Source: Pseudomonas sp. JAI120 (lineage in GTDB: Bacteria > Pseudomonadota > Gammaproteobacteria > Pseudomonadales > Pseudomonadaceae). Taken from it: DNA of 64,000 nucleotides. Position numbers and translations under genes: made by a program. The notes beneath the pieces are model-generated. The model worked only from the letters and a program-made list of their open reading frames with translations, did not search any database and was not told where the DNA came from. Shown piece after piece: positions 7,954 to 16,972 of the stretch; positions within the stretch are counted from its first letter, which is position 1, and each line of letters starts with the position of its first letter. Location of the stretch: positions 744,001 to 808,000 of the forward strand of contig NZ_JACHCZ010000002.1 in NCBI RefSeq assembly GCF_014207255.1. The letters are read 5' to 3'.

Positions 7954-8574
7954 ATGCCTATGAACGCTCTAGCCTCGCGGCTCATGCTGATGCTGCTGTT
8001 CACTCCGCCAGCGTTTGCCGCCAGCACCACCGACCTGACAGTCAAAGGCAGCATCACTCCCAGTGCCTGTGCCCCACTGGTCTCCGGTGGCGGTGTGATC
8101 GAATTCGGGAAGATGTCGGCCAAGTCGCTCAATGCAGAGCAACACACCGTGCTGCCCAACCAAAGCATGCAATTGAGTGTGCGCTGCGAAGGGCCGACAT
8201 TTTTCACCCTCAATACCATTGATAACCGCACTGGCTCGTCGGCCAACCACGATCATTGGCATGGCCTGGGTATGACGCCAAACGATGAAAAGCTCGGCGG
8301 CACCGCCTTTCACCTGTACACACCGGTGGCGGATGGCATCGCCGCAACCATCATTACTTCAAGCGATGGCGGTGTGACTTGGGAGCCGACCAATCAGCTC
8401 AATCACATGAAACTGACGGCCGTGGCAATCGGCGATCAGCGGCTGCCTATCGCCGTTCGGGACTTTGACGCCGAGATCCGCCTGTATACCCATGTCGCCC
8501 CTGCCGACACCTTGACCCTGCTGGACGAAGTCCCCATCGACGGGCACGCCACGGTCCAGCTCAAGTACTTGTAA
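7954..8574 (+). CDS. DUF1120 fimbrial subunit-like protein 2
   Basis: 206 aa. Signal peptide (MPMNALASRLML ... PAFA/AS), then STTDLTVKGSITPSACAP, the pilin-like core with the second Cys in LSVRCEGP, IDNRTGSSAN, and the C-terminal strand DGHATVQLKYL. AAGGA lies just ahead of the chosen ATG (7954); the ATG at 7960 is equally possible. It is 36 bp after subunit 1 and clearly a paralogue of it, as expected from tandem duplication. Its role in the fibre (shaft or minor pilin) cannot be told. Confidence 0.8.
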   Translation: MPMNALASRLMLMLLFTPPAFAASTTDLTVKGSITPSACAPLVSGGGVIEFGKMSAKSLNAEQHTVLPNQSMQLSVRCEGPTFFTLNTIDNRTGSSANHDHWHGLGMTPNDEKLGGTAFHLYTPVADGIAATIITSSDGGVTWEPTNQLNHMKLTAVAIGDQRLPIAVRDFDAEIRLYTHVAPADTLTLLDEVPIDGHATVQLKYL

Positions 8575-8605
8575 CCACCCTCTTAGCGAAAGGAGTTCGA
8601 TCACC

Positions 8606-9226
8606 ATGAAGATACTGCTCAGTACCGTCGCCACCAGCCTGATGCTGCTGACCTGCGCTTCCACCTATGCGGCCTCCACCGTAGACCTGACGGTCAAGGG
8701 CCTGATCGTGCCCAGTGCCTGCACACCCAACCTGACCAGCGGCGGGGTCATCGACCACGGCAAGATTTCCGCCAAAGACCTGCGCCCGGATAACGCCACG
8801 CACATCGGGACTCACGTCATGACCATGGCGGTAACCTGCGATGCGCCGATTCAATTTGCCCTGCACTCCGTCGACAACCGTGCCGGGTCATCGATATCCA
8901 CCTCCGACTACGGCCTGGGCCTGATCAACGGCACCCAGAAACTCGGCTGGTTTCAACTGACGCTGCGCAATGCCGTCGCCGACGGTACGCCGATGCAAAC
9001 CATTGCCTCCGGGGACGGTGGCAATACCTGGTACAGCGAAAAACTCTGGGATGCAGGGTTGTATATGTCGGTCGCCACGATGGATGACGCCACACAGCCG
9101 GCCTCGGTCAAGGAACTGGTGACGGAGCTGGTGGTGGATACCTCTATCGCCCGCACCGATGGCCTGGACCTGAGCAACGAGGTCACCCTCGACGGTTCGG
9201 CCACCCTTGAAGTGAAGTACCTGTAA
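8606..9226 (+). CDS. DUF1120 fimbrial subunit-like protein 3
   Basis: 206 aa. Signal peptide about 1-22 (MKILLSTVATSLML ... STYA/AS), then STVDLTVKGLIVPSACTP, a long Gly-rich turn SGGVIDHGKISAKDL, the second Cys in MAVTCDAP, VDNRAGSSIS, YGLGLINGTQKLG, and the terminal DGSATLEVKYL. The start ATG is preceded by AGGAG. It is closest to subunit 1 in the central and C-terminal motifs, including near-identical DNA for the last codons. Operon spacing is about 30 bp on the upstream side. Confidence 0.82.
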   Translation: MKILLSTVATSLMLLTCASTYAASTVDLTVKGLIVPSACTPNLTSGGVIDHGKISAKDLRPDNATHIGTHVMTMAVTCDAPIQFALHSVDNRAGSSISTSDYGLGLINGTQKLGWFQLTLRNAVADGTPMQTIASGDGGNTWYSEKLWDAGLYMSVATMDDATQPASVKELVTELVVDTSIARTDGLDLSNEVTLDGSATLEVKYL

Positions 9227-9315
9227 GCCCATGGGCGCCCATGCCTGGCGTGATTCGCAGGCCTGGGCGTATTTTTCGTATCGCCCGCATTCACCTCGAC
9301 ACGTGGCGCCTTCCC

Positions 9316-9942
9316 ATGAACACGCTCCCTCGCCTGCCGGCGGTTTTGCTCTTGCTGACAACCACTCATCCGGTCTTCGCTGCATCCGCTGTCGACCTCA
9401 CCGTAACCGGCCGCCTGACCCCGGATGCCTGTCACGTCACGCTGTCAGACGAGGGTAGGGTCGACCACGGGAAAATCCCCTCCCATACGCTCAACGCCAG
9501 CGAGTTCACCGCCCTGCCCAGCCGCGTGCTGGAGCTGAATGTGCAGTGCAGCCGACCAATGCTGTTCACCTTGGTGGGGCTTGATAACCGAGTGGAGTCT
9601 TCACTGGCGCCCGGATCGTTCTACGGCCTGGGCAAAAACCCCCACGCCCCGCAGGAGCGCCTGGGATCCGTGGCAGTGTCTTATCAAAACCCGGTAGGCG
9701 ACGCGCAGTCCCTACAGGTGCTGGCCTCCAACGATAGTGGTGAAACCTGGGCCCCGGAGCCCAATGCCTACCCCAAAGCCTACATGGGCTTTGCGCCGCT
9801 CGGTGATCGCCAGCCCGACTTTATCGGCCAACTGCGCGCTCAGTTGCGCATCGACACCGCCATCAACTTTGCCCAGTACCTGACCCTGAATCAGGAAGTT
9901 CCCCTCGATGGCTCCATCGTGCTGGATCTTCGTTACCTCTGA
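9316..9942 (+). CDS. DUF1120 fimbrial subunit-like protein 4
   Basis: 208 aa from the ATG at 9316, which gives a signal peptide MNTLPRLPAVLLLL ... PVFA/AS. The mature part begins SAVDLTVTGRLTPDACHV, has its second Cys in LNVQCSRP, LDNRVESSLA and FYGLGKNP, and ends DGSIVLDLRYL, again with a penultimate Tyr. It is the most divergent of the four leading subunits. The frame is open upstream to 9241, but that extension lacks a signal peptide at its start. The Shine-Dalgarno site is weak. Directly precedes the chaperone gene. Confidence 0.78.
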   Translation: MNTLPRLPAVLLLLTTTHPVFAASAVDLTVTGRLTPDACHVTLSDEGRVDHGKIPSHTLNASEFTALPSRVLELNVQCSRPMLFTLVGLDNRVESSLAPGSFYGLGKNPHAPQERLGSVAVSYQNPVGDAQSLQVLASNDSGETWAPEPNAYPKAYMGFAPLGDRQPDFIGQLRAQLRIDTAINFAQYLTLNQEVPLDGSIVLDLRYL

Positions 9943-9974
9943 TTTTTCACACAGCCCCAATGGAAAACCCCGTC

Positions 9975-10679
9975 ATGACGACGACATTGTTCAACACCGC
10001 CACCTGCTTCTTGGCCCTGACGCTGCTGCTTGCCACGGGTGCACAGGCTGACGGCATGGTCCCGGACACCTCCGTCGTGATCGTTCACGAAGCCGAGGGT
10101 GAAGCCGCCGTGTCGGTCACTAACACCGACAGCCAACTGGCCCTGCTCCACGTCACGCTGGAAGACATTCCCGAAGACCCCGAGCCGCTGCTGGTGGTGA
10201 CTCCGCCGCTGTCGCGGGTGGAGCCGTCCAAATCGCAACTGGTGCGGTTCATTTTGCAAAGCCCCCAACCGCTGCACACCCAACGGCTCAAGCGCGTGAT
10301 TTTCGAAGGCATGCCCCAAGGCCGATCGGCGACCGAAGCCGGACACGCGCGGGTCGGCGTGACGGTACGTCAGAACCTGCCCGTCATCATTCACCCCAAA
10401 GGGCTCGCCCCCAACCGCACGCCCTGGACCGGCCTGACCTGGTCACTCAACGGCGGTACGTTGCAGGTGCGTAACGACACCCCTTATGTGGTGCGACTGG
10501 CCCAGGAACTGCGCCTGTTGCCTGGCAATGGTCGAGCGATGTTGCCGCGCACCTATGTGTTGCCCGGGGAACACCTGAGCATTGCAGCCACCGGCGGTGC
10601 GGCCAGTACAGTCCGGTTGCAGCCGGCAACGGTCTATGGCTTTGCCGTAGGCGCTTATGAAGCGCCCCTCACCTTCTGA
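9975..10679 (+). CDS. Periplasmic fimbrial chaperone (PapD-like)
   Basis: 234 aa. Signal peptide MTTTLFNTATCFLA ... GAQA. Two immunoglobulin-like domains: the first includes TSVVIVHEAEGEAAVSVTN, VTPPLSRVEPSKSQLVRFI and the family-typical Arg/Lys-rich strand QRLKRVIFEGMPQ before VTVRQNLPVIIHP; the second spans about 150-234. It binds subunits in the periplasm and delivers them to the usher. The ATG at 9975 gives the cleaner signal peptide; another ATG lies at 9960. Located between the subunit genes and the usher, as in classical chaperone-usher operons. Confidence 0.88.
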   Translation: MTTTLFNTATCFLALTLLLATGAQADGMVPDTSVVIVHEAEGEAAVSVTNTDSQLALLHVTLEDIPEDPEPLLVVTPPLSRVEPSKSQLVRFILQSPQPLHTQRLKRVIFEGMPQGRSATEAGHARVGVTVRQNLPVIIHPKGLAPNRTPWTGLTWSLNGGTLQVRNDTPYVVRLAQELRLLPGNGRAMLPRTYVLPGEHLSIAATGGAASTVRLQPATVYGFAVGAYEAPLTF

Positions 10680-10749
10680 CGAAAACCCCGGGCGTCCAGG
10701 CGCCTGTATCACGAAGTGACGGCTCACTGACCGTCACCACACCCTTCGA

Positions 10750-13191
10750 GTGCCTTTCGTGAAAACAGTATTGAGTTACCGTGACGGCGAAGCCCTGCCC
10801 GACAGGCCACCCCGTTTTGCACTGCCGACGATACTGTTGGCGTGCGCACTGCTGCCCACCAAGGCCTGGGCGGATGAACGACCGAGCTTTGATGCCACCA
10901 CCTTGCACCAACGTGGAATTGATCCGACGCTCGCCAACCTGCTGCTGGACGCCCCGCGTTTTGCCGCAGGACGGCATGCCGTGAGCCTGCTGGTCAATGG
11001 CCAGCGCCGCGGGCGACTGGAGGTCGGCTTTGATCAAGACGGTGCCTTGTGTTTCGACCGTGCGTTGCTGGATCTCGCCAACCTGATCATTCCCGACGAC
11101 AGCGAGCGCTGCCACGCCTTTCTCGACCAGTACCCGCAAACCCTGGTGGAACCGGACCCCGCCACGCTCACGGTGTCGCTGGTGGTACCGACTGAAGCGC
11201 TACGACCGCTGCAGCAGGACGTCTCAGGGTACGAAACCGGTGGTTTTGCCGGCCTGCTCAATTACGACCTCACCGGTTTTTATAACCGCTTCGGTGACGA
11301 CAACAGCCAGTTCGGTTCGGCCAATACCCAGGTCGGGTTCAACGCCGGCGACTGGGTCGTACGCAGCCGCCAGGTACAGACCTGGCAGGATGGCCTCTCA
11401 CGCAGTACGCACCTGGAGGCCTACGCCCAGCGTACCTTCGCCAGCCATCAGGCGGTGCTGCAAGCGGGGCAAATCAACCTCTACAACCCGGTGTTGTCCG
11501 GTGCGCAGATCACCGGGGTCCAGGTCCTCACCGAACAGGCCCTTCAAGAACAAGGCCAGGGCGCGACCATCGACGGTATCGCCAACAGCCCGGCGCAAGT
11601 CGAGGTGCGACAGAACGGTGCGTTGATTCATTCCACGGTGGTTCCGGCCGGGCCGTTTTCGCTGACCGATGTACGGCGCCTGAACTCACGCTCTGACGTC
11701 GAAGTCACGGTCAAGGAAAGCAGCGGTGGCGAGCGCCGCTTCACCGTCCCGGCGGCCATGCTCGGCCTTGGGATGGCGGCGCCCGGGTACTCGATGGCGG
11801 CGGGACGGGTGCGCAATATCGGCGACGGCCAAGGCGACGAGCCTTGGGTGGTCAGCGCGGGCTGGACCGGTGCCGTGCACCCGCAGCTGTCCTTGGGCAG
11901 CGGCGTGCTGGCGTCCAGCGAATACCGGGCTGCGGGTGTGAGCCTGGGCTGGCTGCCATGGTTGGACAGCCAGGTCCAACTGTCCACCCAGGTTGCCGAC
12001 ACCCAGGCGCCGCACGCCGTACGTGGCGTGCAAACCGACCTGTCATGGTCCCAGCGCTTGAATGATCAATGGTCGTTCAGCGCCGCCAACTCCTGGCGTT
12101 CACCGGGTTATCGCGAGCTGGAGGAAGCGACCTACGCGCCTGAATCTACCCAGCAACGACGCTCCCGTTATCGCGACCAACAAAGCGCCACGCTGGGCTG
12201 GTCCCACCCATGGCTGGGCGCATTCAGTGCCGGGGTTTCGCGCTCCAGCAATTTTGACGGCAACACCAGCAGCCGCGGCCTGGCGTCGTGGGGCACGAAC
12301 GTCGGCGGTGTATCGCTGTCGGCGAGTGCCGAATGGCAGATGGGCGGACGCCAGCAGCAGGACAATGCCGTCTACCTGAATGTCAGCCTGCCCCTGGGCG
12401 AGAGCCGTCGAGTGCGAGCCTGGGTACGCAACTCGGGCGGCGAACATCGCACCGGTGTGGGGTTGAATGAACAGATCGACGATCAACTGAGCTACCGCGT
12501 CAGCGCCGAACATGACACCCGTGACCAACAGGTGGAGACCACCCTCGGTCTTTCGGCACTGCCCCGCTACAGCCAACTCGACTTCAGCTACAGCCGCGCC
12601 GATGCCGAACGCTCAAGCTATCAAGGCAGTGCCCGAGGCGGCGTGGTGCTGCATGGCGCCGGGGTGACGTTGTCGCCGTATCCGGTGCGTGACACCTTCG
12701 CCCTGGTCTCGGTGGGCGAGATGAGCGGCGTAAAACTGAGTACCCCCAGCGGCCCGCTCTGGACCGATTGGCAAGGCCAGGCCGTGGTTCCCCACGTGAG
12801 CGCCTATGGCCGCAGCCCGGTTGAAGTACAGCCCCGTTCACTGCCGCGCAATGCCGATATCAACAACGGCCTGGCGATGATCTCGGCCGGGCGTGGTGCA
12901 GTGGATCGGGTCGATTTTGCCGTGACATTGACTCGTCGGGTGTTGCTCACCGTACGCACCGAACACGGTGCACTGCTGCCCCGTGGTGCCTCCGTCAGTA
13001 CCGATGCGGGCGAGTTCGTGACCCTGGTCCAAGACAGTGGCCAAGTGTTTCTACCCAACGTCCTGGAGCAATCAGGGTTGTGGGTCAGCGCGCCGGGATT
13101 GACGCGCTGCCGACTGCAGTTCGAGTTACCGCCCAAGGGCGACCCTCTGGTGTATTTCGAAACCGCGCCCGCACGCTGCACCCCTTCATGA
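10750..13191 (+). CDS. Fimbrial outer-membrane usher
   Basis: 813 aa, GTG start. The signal region ends LLPTKAWA/DERPSFD. N-terminal periplasmic domain about 45-165 (VSLLVNGQRRGRLEVGF; paired Cys in LCFDRALL and SERCHAFL), then the transmembrane barrel with the DGIANSPAQVEVRQNGALIHSTVV plug-type segment at about 275, and C-terminal periplasmic domains (LPRNADINNGLAMISAGRGA; final Cys pair LTRCRLQFEL ... PARCTPS). It forms the pore through which the DUF1120 subunits are assembled. An in-frame GTG three codons on (10759) is an alternative start. About 70 bp after the chaperone gene. Confidence 0.9.
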   Translation: MPFVKTVLSYRDGEALPDRPPRFALPTILLACALLPTKAWADERPSFDATTLHQRGIDPTLANLLLDAPRFAAGRHAVSLLVNGQRRGRLEVGFDQDGALCFDRALLDLANLIIPDDSERCHAFLDQYPQTLVEPDPATLTVSLVVPTEALRPLQQDVSGYETGGFAGLLNYDLTGFYNRFGDDNSQFGSANTQVGFNAGDWVVRSRQVQTWQDGLSRSTHLEAYAQRTFASHQAVLQAGQINLYNPVLSGAQITGVQVLTEQALQEQGQGATIDGIANSPAQVEVRQNGALIHSTVVPAGPFSLTDVRRLNSRSDVEVTVKESSGGERRFTVPAAMLGLGMAAPGYSMAAGRVRNIGDGQGDEPWVVSAGWTGAVHPQLSLGSGVLASSEYRAAGVSLGWLPWLDSQVQLSTQVADTQAPHAVRGVQTDLSWSQRLNDQWSFSAANSWRSPGYRELEEATYAPESTQQRRSRYRDQQSATLGWSHPWLGAFSAGVSRSSNFDGNTSSRGLASWGTNVGGVSLSASAEWQMGGRQQQDNAVYLNVSLPLGESRRVRAWVRNSGGEHRTGVGLNEQIDDQLSYRVSAEHDTRDQQVETTLGLSALPRYSQLDFSYSRADAERSSYQGSARGGVVLHGAGVTLSPYPVRDTFALVSVGEMSGVKLSTPSGPLWTDWQGQAVVPHVSAYGRSPVEVQPRSLPRNADINNGLAMISAGRGAVDRVDFAVTLTRRVLLTVRTEHGALLPRGASVSTDAGEFVTLVQDSGQVFLPNVLEQSGLWVSAPGLTRCRLQFELPPKGDPLVYFETAPARCTPS

Positions 13192-13202
13192 GGAAGATCG
13201 CC

Positions 13203-14342
13203 ATGCCCTTTATCCGCGCCCCATGGCTGACGGCCGTCTTGATGACCGTCAGTCTCGTCGGCACCGCCTTGGCCGACGACGAGTGCCAGTTGAACATCAG
13301 CGAACCTTTGCTGGACTTCGGCCTGATGAAGCGCCTCGCACAAAACGACAGCGCCCCCCAACGCCTGCTCGGCGAGCGCCGCTTGAGCCTGAACCTCAAC
13401 TGCCCGGAAACGACGGACATGAGTGTGTTCTATCGGGCCCTGGCGGCCGACGCACAACGCCTGCAATTTACCGAGCACGGCAGTTATGCAATTGAAGTCA
13501 GCGATGGCGTGCTGGATGGCCGGGCAGTTGAGCTGGGGTTGCTGCAGGCCGCCGCGCAGCCACCCGCCGCCATCGGTAGCGCAGTGAATTGGCGCCCGGG
13601 CTATGGCGTGGCGCCGGTGCAAGGCGGGGCCGTGCTACGGGGTAAACACCTGTCCTTGCAACTGAGCCTCAGCGCCTGGGCGGACATGGCGGCCACCCAT
13701 GTCCGCGAGGCCACCACGTGGGAAGTGTCCGGAACATTCGACGCCCACCAGAGCGGTCGCTATCGGGAGTTGACCCTGCGCGCCCACTTTGCGCCCGCCG
13801 CCTGCACACCGCAGCTGTCCAACGGCGGCCTGGTGGATTACGGCACGCTGCTGGCCAAGGACCTGAGCGCCACCCACGAAAACCCGCTGCCCACCCGCCC
13901 GCTGCAATTTTCCGTCGGCTGTGATGGGCCCGCACGCTTCGCCTTGCGCATGCACGACAACCGCGACGGCTCGGCCACGGGCGGCACCGATGAAACCGCT
14001 TATGGATTGGACCGGGATAACAGCCAGAACAAGATCGGCCGCTTCTACGTGAACATTGACCCGGCAGACTTTGTCGCCGATGCCTACGGCACGCTCTATC
14101 GCACCGACTCCACCAGCAATGGCACGGCCTGGAGCAGCGCAAGTGCCAGACAGATCCCTATCGCCGCCAACAGCTATATGGGCTTTACCGACAAGGCCGG
14201 CAGCACCCAGGGGCCCGTTGCGATCCAACACCTCACCGGCACCCTGCGCATCAAGGCTTACCTGGCCCCCCTGCAATCGCTGGACCTGCGCCAAGTGGTG
14301 CAGATCAATGGTTCCGGCACTCTCGAAATCATCTACCTCTAG
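13203..14342 (+). CDS. Two-domain DUF1120 protein, putative fimbrial tip adhesin
   Basis: 379 aa, nearly twice the subunit length. Signal peptide MPFIRAPWLTAVLM ... GTALA, then a distinct N-terminal domain (DDECQLNISEPLLDFGLM ... LNLNCPETTDMSVFY), followed from about residue 195 by a DUF1120 pilin domain (PAACTPQLSNGGLVDYG, FSVGCDGP, MHDNRDGSATGG) ending SGTLEIIYL. The two-domain layout fits a tip adhesin. The start ATG follows GAGGAAG, which overlaps the usher stop region, so the genes are translationally close. The ligand is unknown. Confidence 0.75.
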   Translation: MPFIRAPWLTAVLMTVSLVGTALADDECQLNISEPLLDFGLMKRLAQNDSAPQRLLGERRLSLNLNCPETTDMSVFYRALAADAQRLQFTEHGSYAIEVSDGVLDGRAVELGLLQAAAQPPAAIGSAVNWRPGYGVAPVQGGAVLRGKHLSLQLSLSAWADMAATHVREATTWEVSGTFDAHQSGRYRELTLRAHFAPAACTPQLSNGGLVDYGTLLAKDLSATHENPLPTRPLQFSVGCDGPARFALRMHDNRDGSATGGTDETAYGLDRDNSQNKIGRFYVNIDPADFVADAYGTLYRTDSTSNGTAWSSASARQIPIAANSYMGFTDKAGSTQGPVAIQHLTGTLRIKAYLAPLQSLDLRQVVQINGSGTLEIIYL

Positions 14343-14359
14343 CCTGTGGAGCTTCCCTC

Positions 14360-15007
14360 GTGAACACGTACTGCCTGAGTTTTTCTGCCCTGCTGCTGTG
14401 CTCAGCCCAGCCAGCGCTGGCCGCTTCCTCCGTGGACCTTAACGTCAAAGGCCGGATCACGCCGACCGCCTGCACACCGCTGCTGTCCAGTGGCGGGGTG
14501 ATCGACTACGGCAAGCTGTCCCAGCAAGACCTCAACGTCGACAAGGGCACACGCCTGCCGGTCAAGCAGCTGCAAGTCAGTATCGGTTGCAACGCACCGA
14601 GTCGCTTCGCCCTGCGCATGCGCGACAATCGCGACGGCACGGCCACGGTCAACAGCGAGATTTACTATGGGCTGGGGCTGGACAAAAGCGGCAACCGCAT
14701 CGGTCTCTATTCCTTGAGTTTCGACCCTCGCCAGACCCAGGTCGACACCACCGCGCCGGTCTACGGGACCGAATCCACCACCGGTGGCATAGCCTGGCGC
14801 ACGGCCGACCTCAACACGATCGACATAGGTGCCAACAGTTACCTGGGCTTCACCGACACGGCCGGCAGCACAACCGGCCCGTCAGCGATCCGGGAGCTGA
14901 TCAGCACGGTCAAGGTCGAAACCGTGATCAACGCCACGAAGAACCTGGACCTGAGCAGCGACACCTTGCTCGACGGCTCGGCGACGCTGGAGGTGGTGTA
15001 TCTCTAA
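14360..15007 (+). CDS. DUF1120 fimbrial subunit-like protein 5
   Basis: 215 aa, GTG start 17 bp after the adhesin stop. Signal peptide MNTYCLSFSALLLC ... PALA/AS. The mature part SSVDLNVKGRITPTACTP, LQVSIGCNAP, MRDNRDGTAT and GANSYLGFTDTAGSTTGP matches the C-terminal domain of the putative adhesin more than subunits 1-4, and it ends DGSATLEVVYL. It may be an adaptor or minor pilin near the tip. Its TAA overlaps by 4 nt the TAG of the convergent MFS gene. Confidence 0.8.
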   Translation: MNTYCLSFSALLLCSAQPALAASSVDLNVKGRITPTACTPLLSSGGVIDYGKLSQQDLNVDKGTRLPVKQLQVSIGCNAPSRFALRMRDNRDGTATVNSEIYYGLGLDKSGNRIGLYSLSFDPRQTQVDTTAPVYGTESTTGGIAWRTADLNTIDIGANSYLGFTDTAGSTTGPSAIRELISTVKVETVINATKNLDLSSDTLLDGSATLEVVYL

Positions 15008-16269
15008 CGTTTCTCGCTGCTGACCTGCACATACAGCGCCCGCCCCGCGCCCAGCCCGGCGATGATCGCACCCACGCCGATCACCGCGAAGATCCAGCCA
15101 ATGGCCGACCAACCGCCGGTCCAGTCGTGCACCAGGCCCACCGCGAATGGACCGACGGACGCGAGGGTGTAACCGAAGCCCTGGGCCATGCTCGACAGGT
15201 TGGCGGCCACATGGGAATCACGCGAGCGCAGCACGATCAAGGTCAGCGCCAGGCTGAACGTGCCGCCCTGCCCCAGGCCGAGCAGAATGGCCCAGCCCCA
15301 CAGACCGTCCAGCGGTGCATACAGGCAACCGAACAATCCAACCAGGGTGAACAGCATCACCACCACAATCGCCAGGCGCTGGTCCTTGCCGCGCGTGGCA
15401 AGCCACGGTGCGGCCAGGGAACTGAACAACTGCATGATGATGGAGCCGGACAACGCCAAACCGGCTTCGGTGGCACTCAGGCCACGACCGATCAAAATCG
15501 ACGGCAGCCAGCCAAACACGATGTACGACAGGGACGATTGCAGACCCATGTACAGGGTGACCTGCCAGGCCAACGGGTCACGCAACAGGCCCTTCACTCG
15601 GTAGGCGACCTGGTGGGCGCCGTGTTTCTGGCCGACCTGCGGTAACCAGAACAACGCTGCCACCAACGCCGGCAGAATCCAGAAGCCCAGGCCAATGGTC
15701 CAGCGGTCGCCGAAGTAATGACTCAGCGGCACCGTGGCGCCAGCGGCCAACGCTGCGCCCAGACACAGGGCCATGGTGTACACACCGGTCATGGCGCCGG
15801 CGTGTCTGGCGAAATCGCGCTTGATGATGCCCGGCAGCAATACGCCGATGATGCCGATGCTCGCACCGGCAATCAGGCTGCCGGCGAACAACCCCACTTC
15901 GCCAAACGAACTGCGCAGGATGATGCCGGCGGCCAGGCTCAGCAAAATCCCCAACACCACTCGCTCGGCGCCAAACCGCCGGGCCAGGATCGGGGCCATG
16001 GGCGCGAACAAGCCGAGGCACAACACCGGCAAGGTGGTCAGCAAACCGGCCTTGGCCGCCGACAATCCCAGGCTGCTGGAAACCTCGGCCAGCAACGGCG
16101 CCACGCTCGACAACGCCGGGCGCAGGTTCAACGCCACCAGGATCAGGCCCAGCAGCAACAGCCAAGGGCGGCTTACCAGCGGGTGACTGGCTTGCACCAC
16201 TTCGTCATCGGCTTCGGCGTCGATCAACAGCTCTTCCAACTCGGTCGTACGTTTGGTTTCAGGGTTCAT
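15004..16269 (-). CDS. CynX/NimT-type MFS transporter
   Basis: 421 aa inner-membrane major-facilitator protein with about 12 hydrophobic segments after a 34-residue acidic N-terminus. The CynX/NimT signature LILVALNLRPALSSVAPLL is in the first helix and GLFAPMAPILARRFGAERV in the loop 2-3 motif. Family members export or import small anions such as cyanate or 2-nitroimidazole; the substrate here is unknown. The start overlaps the GntR regulator's stop by 11 nt, so the pair are co-transcribed and the regulator probably controls the transporter. Confidence 0.87.
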   Translation of the reverse strand: MNPETKRTTELEELLIDAEADDEVVQASHPLVSRPWLLLLGLILVALNLRPALSSVAPLLAEVSSSLGLSAAKAGLLTTLPVLCLGLFAPMAPILARRFGAERVVLGILLSLAAGIILRSSFGEVGLFAGSLIAGASIGIIGVLLPGIIKRDFARHAGAMTGVYTMALCLGAALAAGATVPLSHYFGDRWTIGLGFWILPALVAALFWLPQVGQKHGAHQVAYRVKGLLRDPLAWQVTLYMGLQSSLSYIVFGWLPSILIGRGLSATEAGLALSGSIIMQLFSSLAAPWLATRGKDQRLAIVVVMLFTLVGLFGCLYAPLDGLWGWAILLGLGQGGTFSLALTLIVLRSRDSHVAANLSSMAQGFGYTLASVGPFAVGLVHDWTGGWSAIGWIFAVIGVGAIIAGLGAGRALYVQVSSEKR

Positions 16270-16918
16270 TGATCAACTGCCGGCAAAGGGATTTGGCGCG
16301 TTCCGCGTCCTGGTGTTCCACGGCTTCGAGCAGGGCGATATGCAGGTCGAACACCGCCTGGCGGCGCGGCGAAATGTTCAGGGTCTGGCGCAACTGGGCG
16401 CCGACGATGGCGGAAAAGTACTGGTACAGCTCGCTCAATGCCGGGTTGTGCGCGGCGTCCACCAGGCGTTTGTGGAACTCCAGGTCGGCGCTGATATAGG
16501 CCTCCAGGTCACCGTGGTACAGCACCGCGCTGGCTTTGAGTGCCTCGTGCAAACCCGTGAGGTCGGCTTCGGTACGGCGCAACGCCGCGAGCCCGATGGC
16601 CTCCACTTCCAGGATCTGCCGCGTCTCCTGCGCCTGCTCCAGGCTGCAGTGAGATAACGCGCGCATGGCTCCCAGCGGGTCGGTCATGGAGCGCAGGTAA
16701 CTGCCGTCGCCCTGGCGGATCTCGATCAACCCGGAGAACGCCAACACACGCATGGCTTCGCGCACGGTGTTGCGGCTGATGCCCAGCTCGGCGGCCAGCT
16801 CCGGCTCGGTGGGCAGACGTTCGCCGACGGCCCACCTGCCTTCGCTGATGCGCCAGCGCAATTGCTCAAGGGCCTGGTCCACCAGGGAGCGTTTGATCAG
16901 GGGAGCGATGTCAGTCAT
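16259..16918 (-). CDS. FadR-subfamily GntR transcriptional regulator
   Basis: 219 aa. Winged-helix GntR domain about 8-75: LRWRISEGRWAVGERLP, then TEPELAAELGISRNTVREA (recognition helix) and GLIEIRQGDGSYLRS. The C-terminal all-helical FCD ligand-binding domain is at about 90-215 (ISADLEFHKRLVDAAHN with the metal-binding Asp/His pattern). The ATG at 16918 is chosen; an in-frame TTG lies at 16939. It probably regulates the overlapping MFS gene and itself; a perfect inverted repeat lies about 55 bp upstream. Confidence 0.87.
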   Translation of the reverse strand: MTDIAPLIKRSLVDQALEQLRWRISEGRWAVGERLPTEPELAAELGISRNTVREAMRVLAFSGLIEIRQGDGSYLRSMTDPLGAMRALSHCSLEQAQETRQILEVEAIGLAALRRTEADLTGLHEALKASAVLYHGDLEAYISADLEFHKRLVDAAHNPALSELYQYFSAIVGAQLRQTLNISPRRQAVFDLHIALLEAVEHQDAERAKSLCRQLINEP

Positions 16919-16972
16919 GGGATGCGGGCTTTCGTCCAATCATAGGATGAATTTTCCTACAGCCTATTCAGA

